From assembly GCA_935421135.1 (NCBI GenBank), contig OW285195.1, forward strand, positions 11,004,391-11,068,390: DNA of 64,000 nt. Direction: 5' to 3'. Shown here in pieces: positions 51,272-64,000 of the stretch. The number at the start of each line of letters is the position of its first letter. The stretch's first letter is position 1. The stretch is from Bugulina stolonifera (taxonomy: Eukaryota; Bryozoa; Gymnolaemata; Cheilostomatida; Bugulidae). Both the position numbers and the translations under genes were made by a program. The notes beneath the pieces are model-generated. The model saw only the letters and a program-made list of their open reading frames with translations. It did not search any database and was not told the DNA's origin.

Positions 51272-54200
51272 ATGACAAAAAACATTGGCAGCGGCATATC
51301 TATTAATAGAAATCCATCTAATGAGATTGTTTGGCAGTAACCCATGGTCCAATGAGATTAACTATTCGAATGCTGACAACCAATAGGATTGTGCCGAAGA
51401 TGCTCCCAGAACCAATAGGATTAGCTGATAAACTAATATAATATAAACATGCTGCTTGAGTGCAGGTAAAGACCAGTGACCTTCCTATTGATTACTTTCT
51501 TGCATAATGTCATGCTAATAATTTCTACATGCCAGTGAACTTTCTCAGACTAGACAGTCTTTGGCCTCACCTCACCTTTATTCATTTCTCTACTCTGTTT
51601 AGAAGTCATTGTGTACCTGTCAGCCTAGAGAGTGCCATGTATTGTTAGTATCTAGAGGTCAATGGAAGGAATACAGAGCTCAGTGTGAACCTACCCACAC
51701 CTGACTAGGTATACCGACAGCAAGCTGGCAGATTTTACAGGTTTGTTTATTATATACATCATATTTAGCATGTCACATAGGTTACAGCATGGGCATTGTA
51801 ATTGGTATGTACAGTGTATATGAGGTCATTTCCTGCGACAGCATTTTTACTATAGTTGTTACTCGTATTTTGTCTTGGGTTCGGTTCAAAGGCGGAGAGC
51901 TGTATGCACATTTAACTAGACATACACATATGGGAATATTTATCGAAATTTGAATTGTTGGGACAATTGGCACGGCTAAGACATTGTCAACAAAATTCTA
52001 TGTCTTCAGGTTTGAAAAATAATTACAGGCCTATTGTAATATTTCTTCACGTCATCGAGTCATTTTATTCCTAGTATTCTGGTTGGAAATTATATTTGAA
52101 TTATCCAGATGAATCTATTCCAACATTGCAGGGGTATGGGATATACCCTGCATCCACCACTGTGTATATAAAGAAGCTGCTGTAGCTGCATTCCCTACAT
52201 GACTACAAAACATAAATCTGTTAATATTATATTGATTGTATAGTATTACATGCTTATGCATTAGATAAATAGGGAGTTACCCTTGGCATGGGCCAACCTA
52301 CTTGCACATGTACATGGATATATTATATTATAATATTATATGTAATATGAAGCACTGAACGTAAGTATATTTGTCAATCTATTTATATAATAATACCAAC
52401 CTGTACTCAGTACCTGTGTAAATAAGACCAATGCCAGTATATCTTATAGTATTATATACACTCCACTGACGTAATACTGGAGTGTATATCATTCAGTAGT
52501 TTGCAACTACACTGTTTGCAAAATCACCTAGAAATAAGTTGCAGGCAAGTATCAGCAATACAAGTAAGTAGGCTATATAATATTATAAAATATTATTATA
52601 GAGTATTATTATAAATTATTTTGCATGTAATATATTGTAGGTGCATTGTATTGTGTGTGCATTTTCCTTTAGTGAAATTTGTAAAGGACACAGTTGGATC
52701 TTTATCATTGTAACCTATAAGCGATTTGGGTTGATTTTAGAAATATCATGCCAAACGACCATGAGCACAAAATATAAAAATTTCTTGTAGATGTTTCCAT
52801 TGTAAATATATACTTATATACATACACACTGTACAAGGACTTGATGTGTTTACAAGTATACAAGCTGTTGGGTACACAAAGTTTGCTATGCATAAAATAC
52901 ACATGGTACTAAATTATATTATTCAACCTTTTATGATTGCTCAGCTTGTTTATAAAAATCAGTAATCACTCGCAGGGGTGCAGTGAACTATTTGTTTAGA
53001 CGTAGTAAATTGATTATAAATTACAATATTATATAGAATGTTTTGTATCATATAGTATATTACTGTATTACCTTACTTTATCATGTACACAGCTGTAAGA
53101 CTATTCTATCCACATTGTTTTGCAACAGCATTGTTACTAGAGCATGTCAGCATTTACAGATATTATAGAAACACTGACCTCTCTCGTCTAACTGAACATG
53201 TCTAGATTTATTAATTTAAAATATCTTGAGTGCTGGAGAGAGATTAAATCCTTTATTAGCTGCTAATTAGCACACTATTCCTGCCATTACTGGTATAAAC
53301 AAAACTTAATTCCTATAATATACATAAATATCATTAATAATTATATTACATTATACATATATGTATATGGCACTATGTACATTGTATAGTGTTGCTGTAG
53401 TAAGCACGCCTGGTGACTCACTATTATTTTATGATTCAAATTTTTTTGATTGGTAATTAAACGTTTCACAACTAATATGAAGATGGCGATGTTAAAAGTT
53501 AATTTTCTTGCTAAACATGACTGTGTTATCCAAATGATGCATGTTGAGCTTCATGGGGCCGTTCGTCTTCCCAATGCAAACCCAGAATAAGTGAAGCTCT
53601 GGTCCATTTTATTTCAACATAAATTATTATATAGTTTCCTGCTGTGTAAATTGAGAAAAATATGTTGATACAATTACAACTAAGATACGTGTCTAAAATA
53701 TGAAGTAAAACTTTCTAACAGAATGTTGAATTTCAAATAAGACAATTATTTGTTTGTCTATGGTTACATCAGCATATCATGTACGAAACCTCATCGTCCA
53801 ATCAACTCGTCAGTCAATATTGTAAATGATAGCCACTTTTGTGTTTATTATTTTCTTTTGATTACAATAACTTTTCTATAATAATCTACGCTGTACTTAT
53901 TGATTTAACCTGCATTAGACTTCGATCAAATATTAATATCAGACAATGAACTCTACACGCTGCCGCTTGCTACAATAAAATGGAATTTTGTTGAATCAAA
54001 ACAGAGTTAATCGTCTGTGCATGTGTTATTGTGAGCGATTTCATTTATGTCTGGGCATAGCAAATAGAAGTTCAGTGACAACCATTATAATCAGACTTGA
54101 TAATGCAAATACTTGGTAATTATAATATTACTTTTATTTATAAATTTATATTATTTTATCTAATAGCAAGATTTGTTAAAAGTTACAAATTTCATATCGT

Positions 54201-54644
54201 GGTAAACAGAAACTGTAGTTAATATCATTGTAGCTTCGTATAATCATATTTTTGTTTTTCTCTGCTTGATAAGTTGTGTTGTGTGCATACTTATAATATT
54301 TCTGTTCCTAAATTTATTCTAATTTGAAGCGTAACACTGGCTATATATATGAAACACTTACAACTGTGGTATTTTATTAACCAACATGTACATTGTATGT
54401 ATCCTGTACTATGTTTGGTAAATGTACAGTAGGTTTTGTTCTCTATACTGATATGCATATCTACATGTACATTGGTAAATCAAGGCTGTTGTTGTACGAT
54501 TCACGTATTGGTATAACCAGGATTCTGTATTCTCTCTTAAAGCCCGTGAGGATTTCACGTAAAGTTTGAATACTTGGTAAGTACAAGGTACTGAGGCTAA
54601 GTTTGTATAGCATGACTCTAATATCTAGTCTCTTTCTCTTGCAG
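51272..54644. other. Intergenic region, no gene supported
   Basis: A+T-rich sequence with scattered short hairpins. A TATA-like tataatataaa near 51,440, followed by a donor GCAG|GTAAAG near 51,466, could be a distal first exon of the plus-strand gene downstream, but nothing links them. Confidence 0.45.
52455..52488. repeat. Short hairpin, 11-bp arms
   Basis: The arms tatacactcca and tggagtgtata pair perfectly around a 12-base loop, in a stretch with no supported gene. Confidence 0.75.
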
Positions 54645-54744
54645 AGAGGAAACCAAGTAGGCTAGGCAGTGCATGCAGCGATGTCTAAAGTATATGCAAC
54701 TCCAGCTGTAGAGGTTGTTTGCTGATCTGGTAAAAAGTTTAAAG
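54645..54744 (+). other. Probable non-coding 5' exon of the lectin/mucin gene
   Basis: A 100-base segment is bounded by a strong acceptor (TTTCTCTTGCAG) and a strong donor (AAAG|GTGAGT). It has no long open frame. It lies about 0.8 kb before the next acceptor (TTTCTAG at 55538), which precedes the signal-peptide exon. Confidence 0.45.
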
Positions 54745-55573
54745 GTGAGTACATTGCAGTGACTAGTTCGAATTAAAGTGCTGTGGGAAATTAACTGGTG
54801 ATGAGAGTTTGCGAAACACATTGCACCCGAAGCTAGAAAAATGATTGTAATTAATTCAATCACCCAAGTAGGAAAATAAAGACGGGCATTATAAGGTATT
54901 CCCCAAACTGTGCAAGTTTTGATCGACATTGTACACCTGTATTAAAAACTTCCTATGAATCGTTTGTGTTTGGGAGAACACATTTAAATTAATAATGAAA
55001 CACAACTATTTTGAGTCCATGGTTGACTTTAGTATCATTCATTTAAAAATCTAGTCACGCCCAATTGGTAATCTTGCACAAGATATCCCATGGCACTTCC
55101 CATTATTTTGTGTGCGCAAGTTCCCAGTCGCTATTCTCACTTTGGTAAAAAAAGGTACAGGGCAATACGTCTTATATTGACACTGCATTCCACATTGTAT
55201 TGAACAATAGTATGCAAATATTTATTGTGTTGTATAATCAATGGCCATGTAGTATATCCAATAGTGTAATATATACTATTGATCCCAGTGCTATCAACTC
55301 AATAATATCTAGACTAATAGAATTGATACAATATAGAGCTATCAGTTACATCTCATTGTTATATACAGCATGGCAAGAGGAGAGGTAACTGTATCTAGTC
55401 ACATGACTGTCATGTGATCGAACAGATCTAGCCACTAGGCAGACGTCCTTTAGTGGAAATGTGCCTTATAGAACATCGTCTGAACATGTACATTTTTCTG
55501 TTTTATCGAATTTGTTATAAAGATTTGATCATTTCTAGGGGCAAGACTTAGCTCTGGTCTACGTGAGATAAAA

Positions 55574-58500
55574 ATGGGGTATGACGGGCTCAGCTCCAGG
55601 GAAACTCGATCATCGCTTCTATTTTTGTTGTTCCTCATGTTACTAGCCATACCTTGTAGTTCTCAATCAGACACACCTGAAGGTTAGTACAATACAGTCA
55701 TTTCCTGTGATTGTTTCTTGGTACCATTGATGGCTATTAGCTTGGTTTTCTATCAGCTACTAAACTTTTGCAACTATGGACTCTCCGATATATGTATTAT
55801 AAACAGAGTGCTGCAGGGTATGTAAGGGTATGCAAGGGTGTGTAAGGGTATGTAAGGGTATGTGGGGGTATGTAAGGGTATGTAAGGGCCTAGTTGGAAA
55901 CCATTTCTCAATTTAAGTGAACCTCCGACTATGTGGGGTTCACCATTTTCAGGATATTGCCGTAACATTTCAATAAAATATATTACACAACACTAATTGT
56001 TTTTCATGCTTGCCAAGTGCGTAGCGAGGTGAGGTAATTGCAGAACATGCAGGGCAGTGTCGTCCTGTTAAGTACACTGTATATATTCTACGGACAGTGA
56101 TATCTACACGTATCTCACATGGTTGATATTCATGTATGTCTATGTACATGTAGGTATACAATAATGTATAGATGCCACACCATTGCAGCTTGTCTGTGAC
56201 TAAGCTTTGTGATGTAGCAGAGTGTAAGAAGGGATTGGTCAGAGAAACAAAGGGGTGGAGATACTGCACTGATTGGGGGTCTCTGGGGGATGTAGGGGTG
56301 GAGATGAGGGGTATCTAGGGAGCTGGTGTTGTGTAAACTATGTAGGCGTCATGATATTGTTCTATGTTAGATAATAGGATAACCAAATCCCAACATGCAT
56401 CATATACATGTATATCTGGGTAAATGTATACCAACTCAGAAAATTAACCATAATATCTAAACACACCCTTTATCATTTGACTCAAATTACACTTTAAACT
56501 TTTAAAAATGTAATTTTTATCTCAGCAGCACTTATGTTTAGCGTGAGTGTGCTAACCGAACCATTACGATCATGTGATCTTTACTGTAAGACTAACTCTA
56601 CTGCATTTGCTGTCTGTACTGTAGGCTATCTATACCCTCAATGTTAGCCGATACTGTATGTTGTGACTATGTATCTCTCCTTGTAGCTCCCGATGCACCG
56701 ATACAAGTCTATAGAGTACAGCAAGTCGTCTGCTCAGGGATCACATACAGGTTAGTAAAACCATTTACTACCTCCAAAATCCGAGAGTGAAATGAGTGGT
56801 TTTCATAAAGTAAAACGATAGACCAACTAATTATTGCAGTGTACATGTATTACCATGTAGTGGTGTTAGCGTCATATTTGTAAAAGTAATGTAGTGCTTG
56901 TCAGTATTTTATGTAAATTCACTTCTGAAAGCTGTTGGTAGTCGGCCATATTTGATAAAAATATAGAACTTGTCGTGGAAATAAACTTGTGTGTAAATTG
57001 AAGTAGACTTGACAACGTGATCAGTCACACCTTAATGTGTTTAGTATTTATTTATATAAAATGTTATTTCTAGTGGAAAGCCTAATTATCCAACCCTGAC
57101 AATAATTATTGCATAGTTGTGCATTTAATTCTGAGATATATTGATATGTTTATTAGTAACAATATATTTGTAACAACATTGTTCATTATAACATTGTTTT
57201 AGATTTCGTATTCTTTCCATTTCAATGTGTTGCATTTGTTTGCTCCTTGTAAAACAAAAGTTTATATTGTATTCAATGTTATTAGGCTTAGGTCACATTG
57301 CATTATTTTCAGATAGCATATAATAGTGCACTCTGCCACCCTATGTTATGGGTATGTAGGTGTACTCAGATTTGATGGGAAGCAAGCAAACAGCATCAAG
57401 TATGGCTCTAGATTTTCTGAGAGGGCATCACATCTCTCATGCCCTATTATTCAACGCTGTCTGTGTGTCTGTAACCTTATCATGGAATCTAATCTCTACA
57501 ATAGAGTACATGATATTGTTATATTACAATACATAACTGTTGGGGCTACAGGCTCAGGTTTCACTGTGTTATTTCATATCAAAGCTGTGCATCATCTATA
57601 TTGTTCTCACATTTCAGTCATTAGGGAGAATCTAGTTTATTATGTAACTGAATGCTGATTGGAGGATCCAGTGTCACCAGCTGCAGGATCGTCTTAGTTC
57701 TTAGATTGCTGATTGCTGAGAGAGAATTATGGTAGAATTCTCAGCACTTGGGATGTTGCAGCCTCTTTTAATTATTGGTTTCAGGTTTACTTGTATAAAA
57801 CCCAATTTGAGGATCAGGGTAGGCCGAGGACTAAATTGGGGTGTGATGTCTGATACAACTGATGTACGACCTGGACAGTGTGCATATGGAGTAGACGACT
57901 GCTATGTGGAACACGTAGTGGATGAATTAGTCAAAGTGAGTATATACAATGTTCCACAGCAGTGCTATATGCGATGGGAAAGTAGGCCCTTCAATTTTCC
58001 CAGTATAAAAGTTTGCGAATTTCCTCCAATTAATGCAATTCAGGGTTCGATGCTCAGCTCTACTAAATGTTGTTCGTGTTCCAATACCCAGGCATTTTGT
58101 TTATATATATATTCAGATTAGTAATTATCTACCCTGTACTATTATTAGACTCTGGTGCGTAACTGTGAAGAGAAGAATACTTGTACCTTCTATATACCAA
58201 TCAGAAAGGTGGCAGAGTGTGGGAACAGACCGAGTAACTATGCCCTTCTACTCATGTACTGTGATGGTAAGTGCAGTAGGAGTTGTTTTCCCTGGTTTAG
58301 GTACATGTATATATGGGGATTCCAATTATTCCAAAACTAAGAGCAGCATATTTCAACATACAGTACATACAGTACGACTCCCAAATACTCACTCTAAAGT
58401 TCATTAATTGATTGGAGTTGTCTTCACCTGTACTTAAGAGAAGATAGCACAGTAACATCATGCTATGAAGGACTGAGTAGTATCTAGTATTGTTCTTTCA

Positions 58501-61500
58501 GTCAATGATATGGAAGTCCATCTATCCTAAAGTCATCATTCCCCCATTCTACATTAGGGGTTAGCGAATTATCCTTTTTTGCTTCACTTTTCAATGACCC
58601 ATGTTTTTGTTGTTTTCATAGAGTTTTATGAGACCATCTAGTGTCTGTATTCTAGTATATGTACTACTTGTATACGTGTCTGTTCTAACATTGAGTTGTA
58701 ACACCAGAGCATTCAAAGCCGACAATTCCTCACACACACAGAGTATTGTAAAATACTGACTCCTGTAACAAGTTAGTGTTATAATTGCATTATTTGACAT
58801 TTTTACAGTGAACACAGCTTTTAGTGAAGCCATGAATGTACATCCCAACCCTCCATCCGGTATAGTACATGTTAACCAGAGCTCATTTCTATCTACCGGT
58901 GCTACCACTTTACCTTCTTCAATGTCTCCATCCACCCCTTTCTTCTCACCAAGCCCCAAGTCTGGTGGTGGAGCTAGTGATAGTACAGGAGGTGGAGCTA
59001 GTGATAGTACAGGAGGTGGTGCTAGTGATAGTACTGGAGGTGGAGCTAGTGATAGTACAGGAGGTGGTGCTAGTGATAGTACAGGAGGTGGAGCTAGTGA
59101 TAGTACAGGAGGTGGAGCTAGTGATAGTACAGGAGGTGGTGCTAGTGATAGTACAGGAGGCGAAGCTAGTGACAACACAGGAGGTGGAGCTAGTGATAGC
59201 ACAGGAGGTGGTGCTAGTGATAGCACAGGAGGCGGAGCTAGTGACAATACGGGAGGTGGAGCTAGTGATAGTACAGGAAGCGAAGCCAGTGAAAACACAG
59301 GAGGTGGAGCTGGTGATAGTACAGGGGGTGGTGCTAGTGATAGTACAGGAGGTGGTGCTAGTGATAGTAAAGGAGGTGGAGCTAGTGATAGTACAGGAGG
59401 TGGAGCTAGTAATAGTACAGGGGGTGGTGCTAGCGATAGTACAGGAGGTGGAGCTAGTGACAACACAGGAGATGGTGCTAGTGATAGTACAGGAGGCGGA
59501 GCTAGTGACAATACGGGAGGTGTAGCTAGTGATAGTACAGGAGGTGGAGCTAGTGATAGTACAGGAGGCGAAGCTAGTGATAGTACAGGAGGCGAAGCTA
59601 GTGACAACACAGGAGGTGGAGCTAGTGATAGCGCAGGAGGTGGTGCTAGTGATAGCACAGGAGGTGGAGCTAGTGATAACACAGGAGGTGGTGCTAGTGA
59701 TAATGCAGGAGGCGGAGCTAGTGACAATACGGGAGGTGGAGCTAGTGATAGTACAGGAGGTGGAGCTAGTGATAGTACAGGAGGCGAAGCTAGTGACAAC
59801 ACAGGAGGTGGATCCAGTGATAATACAGGTGGTGGTGTTGGTACTCCTCCACTTCCTGTTCAACATCTGACAACCATAGCTGGTGCAAATAATAATAAAC
59901 CCCCTGGGGATGTTGTCGGACCCACCACTAAGATGGTTGAGTTGAAATCCCCTCCACTGCCAGGACCAAGCGTTACTACTGATGTACCACAGGCACCCAC
60001 AGTGTTTCCCTCCACATCCCAAAGCAGAAAGATGGCCTCTTCCACTGGTAACATATGACTGTACCAACGAATAGAATTGTTAGCAAGTCTTACAACTGCA
60101 TATTTCCATAACTTCCTGTGATTTGGCATTGTAATTATGTGCAGTTGAAACTTGATTTTCTCCCCTTCTGTAAAAACAAAGTTATAAAGCGACAAATTCA
60201 AAATTATACACTCTCTCTAGTTCAAGTGTGATTTTCATCTACAATGTATATGGACTGTACTTGACCGCAGAGTTATTTTAATGACTACCATGTTCCTTCT
60301 TAGCAGACCCGTCATCAAACAGTGGTACAACACAAGGTAGTACTGGTGGTGGTGGGGAAAGTCGAGGCACTACTGGGGTAACTAAACCCAATTCTGGCGG
60401 TAGACCTGGAGAGCTAATTTTCACACCAACTCCTCCTCTTCCAGACCCTAAAAGTATATCAGTTGTTTTACATATTTATATTCCACAAGAAGATATTTTG
60501 ATAGTTCAAGTGTTTTGCAGCCACTTTGCTAAGTCATGCAAACATGAAGCAGTAGACTATTACGACTTTGGTAAATAGTTGTTGAACACTGACTGAGTAA
60601 CAGTCAACTAGCTACATAGTAGTAGGTATGCTACATATATACCCTCAAACCAATTGTTAGGTACTATGCTGTGTCACTACACTGTTGTCTAATATTATAC
60701 TGTTCATATCATTTATGTTTGGACCACAGGCTATAATCTTCATGGTATATTACACTTTGCATAGTCAAGTTTTCTACTTTTATTTGTAGATGATCTAGTC
60801 ATGTACAATGTGCAGGCTAGCTACTGTGCAGGCAGTTCCTATACGTTCGAGTGTGACATTAAGGACCACGTGATGATGGTGGGCCGTGGACTAATTTGGG
60901 GCTGTAAGTCTGCCAATGACACTTCTGGTTCTAAGTGTATCCCCAGGAAAGCAGACTGCCAGGACCATAGAATGGAGAATGATGATTTTCTTGATGTGAG
61001 TGTTTTGCTATGAACTTAGTGATAGGCTGGCCAGTTTGAAATGTTTTCTTTCAGCAATGCCAATAAATATGTGGCAATGCTGATAAGTATGAGTACTAAT
61101 ACAACCTGTAAGCTATGGTAATCATAGTTGTACTCATACTAACACTCATACTTATACTTATACTCATAGTGCTCAAGCTGATACTCATACCTATATTTAA
61201 CTCCATGTGATTTTCAAGGTGCAACGTACGTACTATTGTCATGGTGGTTTAAGAACAAAAACACTCATTACAGCGTTCGAAATGCCGCATCTGTTTTATG
61301 AATAGATACTGTCACTACATGATATTCTAATGAACACATGCATATATATTCAATTCCAGTACCACAGGCATTCCGTAGGACATAACACTGTCCAGTGTGA
61401 ATTAAGAGCCGATGACTCCAACTCTACTTGTATATACTGTTATCATGTTGTGTAATTATTATAGCTGCTGATAGAGAGATGTGATTACAGAAAGTCTTGT

Positions 61501-64000
61501 CACTTTAAAGTACCCAAGTTTACTGTAGAGAAGTGCAATCAAGTCAACGACTGGGTCATCGTACTGTTCAAATGTGGCAGTGAGTTGTCCTTTCTTTACT
61601 TAACATTTTATTCTGTAGAATGTAGGCCAGCAACTGCTGCTATTGAACGTTATATGATAGAAATGTTGTCTTGCAAATCGAGTGAAGATTAGTCTAATAA
61701 AATAGATTTACATTTTGTACACGTGAGATTAGTTTTTTTACTTCACCACAAAGTTCTCGGATAAGTTCAACAAATATAATAATGTTGTTTATGTAGCTCT
61801 TTTATGTCCACTACCTACTAATTTATTTCAGAAACAACCAATCGGAAGAAGTCTCCCATGCCCATACCTCCTGGTTTCTTCACCATACCACCGACTATAT
61901 TGGCTTCAAGCCAACAAACAATTAGCTCAACAAGTGTTGGGTCTAGGTCGACTTCTCATACTGCCCGGCCAACAGCTGCGTTAGATGATACGTCATCTTC
62001 CACAACAGTTCCTACTACTCATAAAGTAACTGGCGAATCACAGCTATCCGATTCCACACTTCGTATTACAACCATGCGCAGCCAATCAGATTCTACATTG
62101 CCATTCACTGTCCAATCAACTTCTACATCACCATTAACTGGCCAGTCACATTCAACCTCTGTCCAGCCACCAAATCCTGCTTTGTCTACTAAGCCACATT
62201 CCCCGGACACTACCAGCACATCACAAACCAGCATGTCTACAATTAGTAAGCCAAGTGTAACTGACCAATCACCACCAAGTGTATCAACCATTTCGCAGTC
62301 TGTCGCATCATCACCAATCATAAATGTTGTTTCTAAAACTGTAACAACTGCAAGTTCTCTATCGACTAGAGGAAGTGAGTCAACACGACGAGATGACACA
62401 ACCAAAGAGTCTTCTAGAGTTACTACTCCCATCACCCGGGCCCCTACAGCAACTGTCTCAGACTCCAGTCATACGTCTTCATCTGATACACCACTCACAT
62501 TGATCACCACATCTAGTTCAAGAGCAACTCCAGTATCGTCTGCAACAACCACCAAACCTCATTCCAATGCAACTGATCTATCCAGTGCGGAGTCCACGAC
62601 TAGTTTACCTGTTAGTGCCGAGACTAATCCTAGATTGCAGTCAACATCAGTTAGTTCAGTGATCAATTCTCAAACCACACCAATAAAACCAAGCACAAAG
62701 CCTCAACTCTCATCACCTGATACAGCTACTGGTTCTCAGACGGTAACATCTAAACCAGAAACTGGTTCTTCCATTTCCTTAGAAACAGTAACCAGTCCAC
62801 GATCCACTCCACCTGGACCAATCACAGGGTCTCAGTCTGCATTACCAGTTTCGAAAACTGATTCACAATCCACACTATCAGGACTAACAACTCGTGTCCC
62901 GCCTGAACCAACCAGTGTTTTACCATCTAGAGCATCAGTGCCAGCGACCATATCACCAACATCACCTGACAGGGATACTGGTTCAACGTCTATTTCCCCT
63001 GGTACTGGTTCTCCAACTACATTCCCTGGACAAGGTACTGATTCACCAACTATGTCCCCTGGTCCAGGTACTGGTTCATCAACTATATCCTCTGGACCAG
63101 GTACTGGTTCATCATCTATATCCTCTGGACCAGGTACTGGTTCGTCAATTATATCTCCTGGACCAGGTACTGGTTCATCAACTATATCCTTTGGACCAGG
63201 TACTGGTTCGTCATCTATATCCCCTGGACCAGGTACTGGTTCATCAACTATATCCTCTGGACCAGCTACTGGTTCGTCATCTATATCCCCTGGACCAGGT
63301 ACTGGTTCATCAACTATATCTCCTGAACCAGGTACTGGTTCATCAACTATATCCTCTGGACCAGGTACTGGCTCATCATCTATATCCTCTGGACCAGGTA
63401 CTGGTTCGTCAATTATATCTCCTGGACCAGGTACTGGTTCATCAACTATATCCTCTGGACCAGGTACTGGTTCGTCATCTATATCCTCTGGACCAGGTAC
63501 TGGTTCGTCATCTATATCCCCTGGACCAGGTACTAGTTCATCAACTAAATCCCCTGGTCCTGGTTCCGGTTTATCAACTATATCCCCTGGACCAGGTACT
63601 GGTTCGTCAACTATATCTCCTGGACCAGGTACTGGTTCATCAACTATATCCCCGGGACCAGGTACTGGCTCGTCAACTATATCTTCTGGAACAGGTACTG
63701 GTTCATCAACTGTATCCCCGGGACCAGGTACTGGCTCGTCAACTATATCTCCTCGACCAGGTACTGATTCACCAACTGTATCCCCGGGACCAGGCACTGG
63801 CTCGTCAACTATATCTCCTCGACCAGGTACTGATTCACCAACTATAACCCCTGGTCCTGGTTCCGGTTCATCAACTATATCTCCTGGACCACGTACTGGT
63901 TCGTCAACTATATCTCCTGGACCAGGTACTGGTTCATCAACTATATCCCCGGGACCAGGCACTGGCTCGTCAACTATATCTCCTGGAACAGGTACTGGTC
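55574..64000 (+). CDS. Secreted protein with two SUEL-type lectin-like domains and mucin-like repeats (3' end outside window)
   Basis: Coding exons are 55574-55682, 56687-56750, 57785-57935, 58149-58266, 58809-60047, 60304-60453, 60790-60995, 61465-61579 and 61832 to beyond 64000. Introns are GT-AG and in phase, and the frame stays open to the window edge, giving over 1,440 residues. Residues 1-30 form a signal peptide with core LLFLLFLMLLAI. Domain 1 (about 44-147) and domain 2 (about 616-717) share the motif VGRGL(N/I)WG and matching cysteines. That cysteine order resembles the galactose-binding SUEL lectin domain (as in latrophilin), although SUEL proteins usually have YGR where this one has GRG. 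An eight-residue repeat separates the domains, and a long Ser/Thr/Pro-rich region follows domain 2. The likely role is an extracellular carbohydrate-binding, mucin-like protein. The domain assignment is by eye; a membrane anchor or further domains may lie beyond the window. Confidence 0.82.
55816..55888. repeat. 10-bp tandem repeat, about 7 copies
   Basis: The unit is gggtatgtaa, in the first intron after the signal-peptide exon of the lectin/mucin gene. Confidence 0.88.
58964..59827 (+). repeat. 24-bp coding minisatellite, 36 units
   Basis: Thirty-six uninterrupted 24-bp units encode the consensus GGGASDST, with variants such as GGEASDNT, GSEASENT and GDGASDST. The array lies in the 1.24-kb exon between the two lectin-like domains. 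The unit is a multiple of three, so copy-number changes keep the frame. Linkers this rich in Gly, Ser and Thr are usually flexible and may carry O-glycans. Confidence 0.95.
62994..64000 (+). repeat. 33-bp coding minisatellite, about 30 units, reaching the window edge
   Basis: Degenerate 33-bp units encode the 11-residue consensus GPGTGSSTISS or a close variant (SP or SF at the end; DSP in place of GSS). The array is in the same frame as the Ser/Thr/Pro-rich stretch that starts at 61832. It continues past the right edge, so the copy number is a minimum. The composition is that of a mucin-type O-glycosylated tail. Confidence 0.93.

Noticed and set aside
58591..60067. Open frames of 218-403 codons in other frames and on the minus strand across the 24-bp array
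   Set aside because: A codon-multiple tandem repeat without stop triplets is open in several frames at once. Only the plus frame that joins the phased lectin-domain exons is supported.
62019..63962. Minus-strand frames of 138 and 376 codons, and a plus-strand frame of 317 codons, over the 33-bp array
   Set aside because: They are shadows of the array. The frame entering from the exon at 61832 is open throughout and gives a coherent Ser/Thr/Pro-rich tail.

Overview
The window is metazoan nuclear DNA: roughly two-thirds A+T, with genes split by GT-AG introns of about 0.1 to 8 kb. An RSK-type double kinase and a secreted SUEL-lectin/mucin-like protein fit a marine invertebrate, possibly an early-branching one such as a sponge. 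The sequence does not allow a firm assignment.

Layout. About 1-20,036 is gene-poor: it holds SINE-like remnants, a CTG microsatellite and two pairs of adjacent palindromes, but no gene I can support. About 20,037-46,800 (minus strand) is one complete gene for ribosomal S6 kinase (RSK/RPS6KA): 19 coding exons, 742 residues, plus a probable leader exon near 46.7 kb. A large alternative 5' coding exon lies in intron 2, as does a non-autonomous hAT transposon with an exact 8-bp target-site duplication. At 48,914-49,677 (plus strand) is a complete two-exon COX17, 63 residues. At 50.1-51.3 kb is a tentative four-exon gene for a 54-residue cysteine-rich peptide. About 54,645 to the right edge (plus strand) is a gene for a secreted protein of more than 1,440 residues: signal peptide, SUEL-like domain, 36 copies of an 8-residue Gly/Ala/Ser/Asp/Thr repeat, a second SUEL-like domain, then a Ser/Thr/Pro-rich tail with an 11-residue repeat that runs off the window.

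The genes do not form a pathway. RSK acts in ERK/PDK1 signalling, COX17 carries copper in the mitochondrial intermembrane space, and the lectin/mucin protein is probably extracellular. RSK and COX17 are divergent neighbours. All gene models were made by hand translation of exons with checks of splice sites and phase; family calls rest on recognised motifs, not on database searches.
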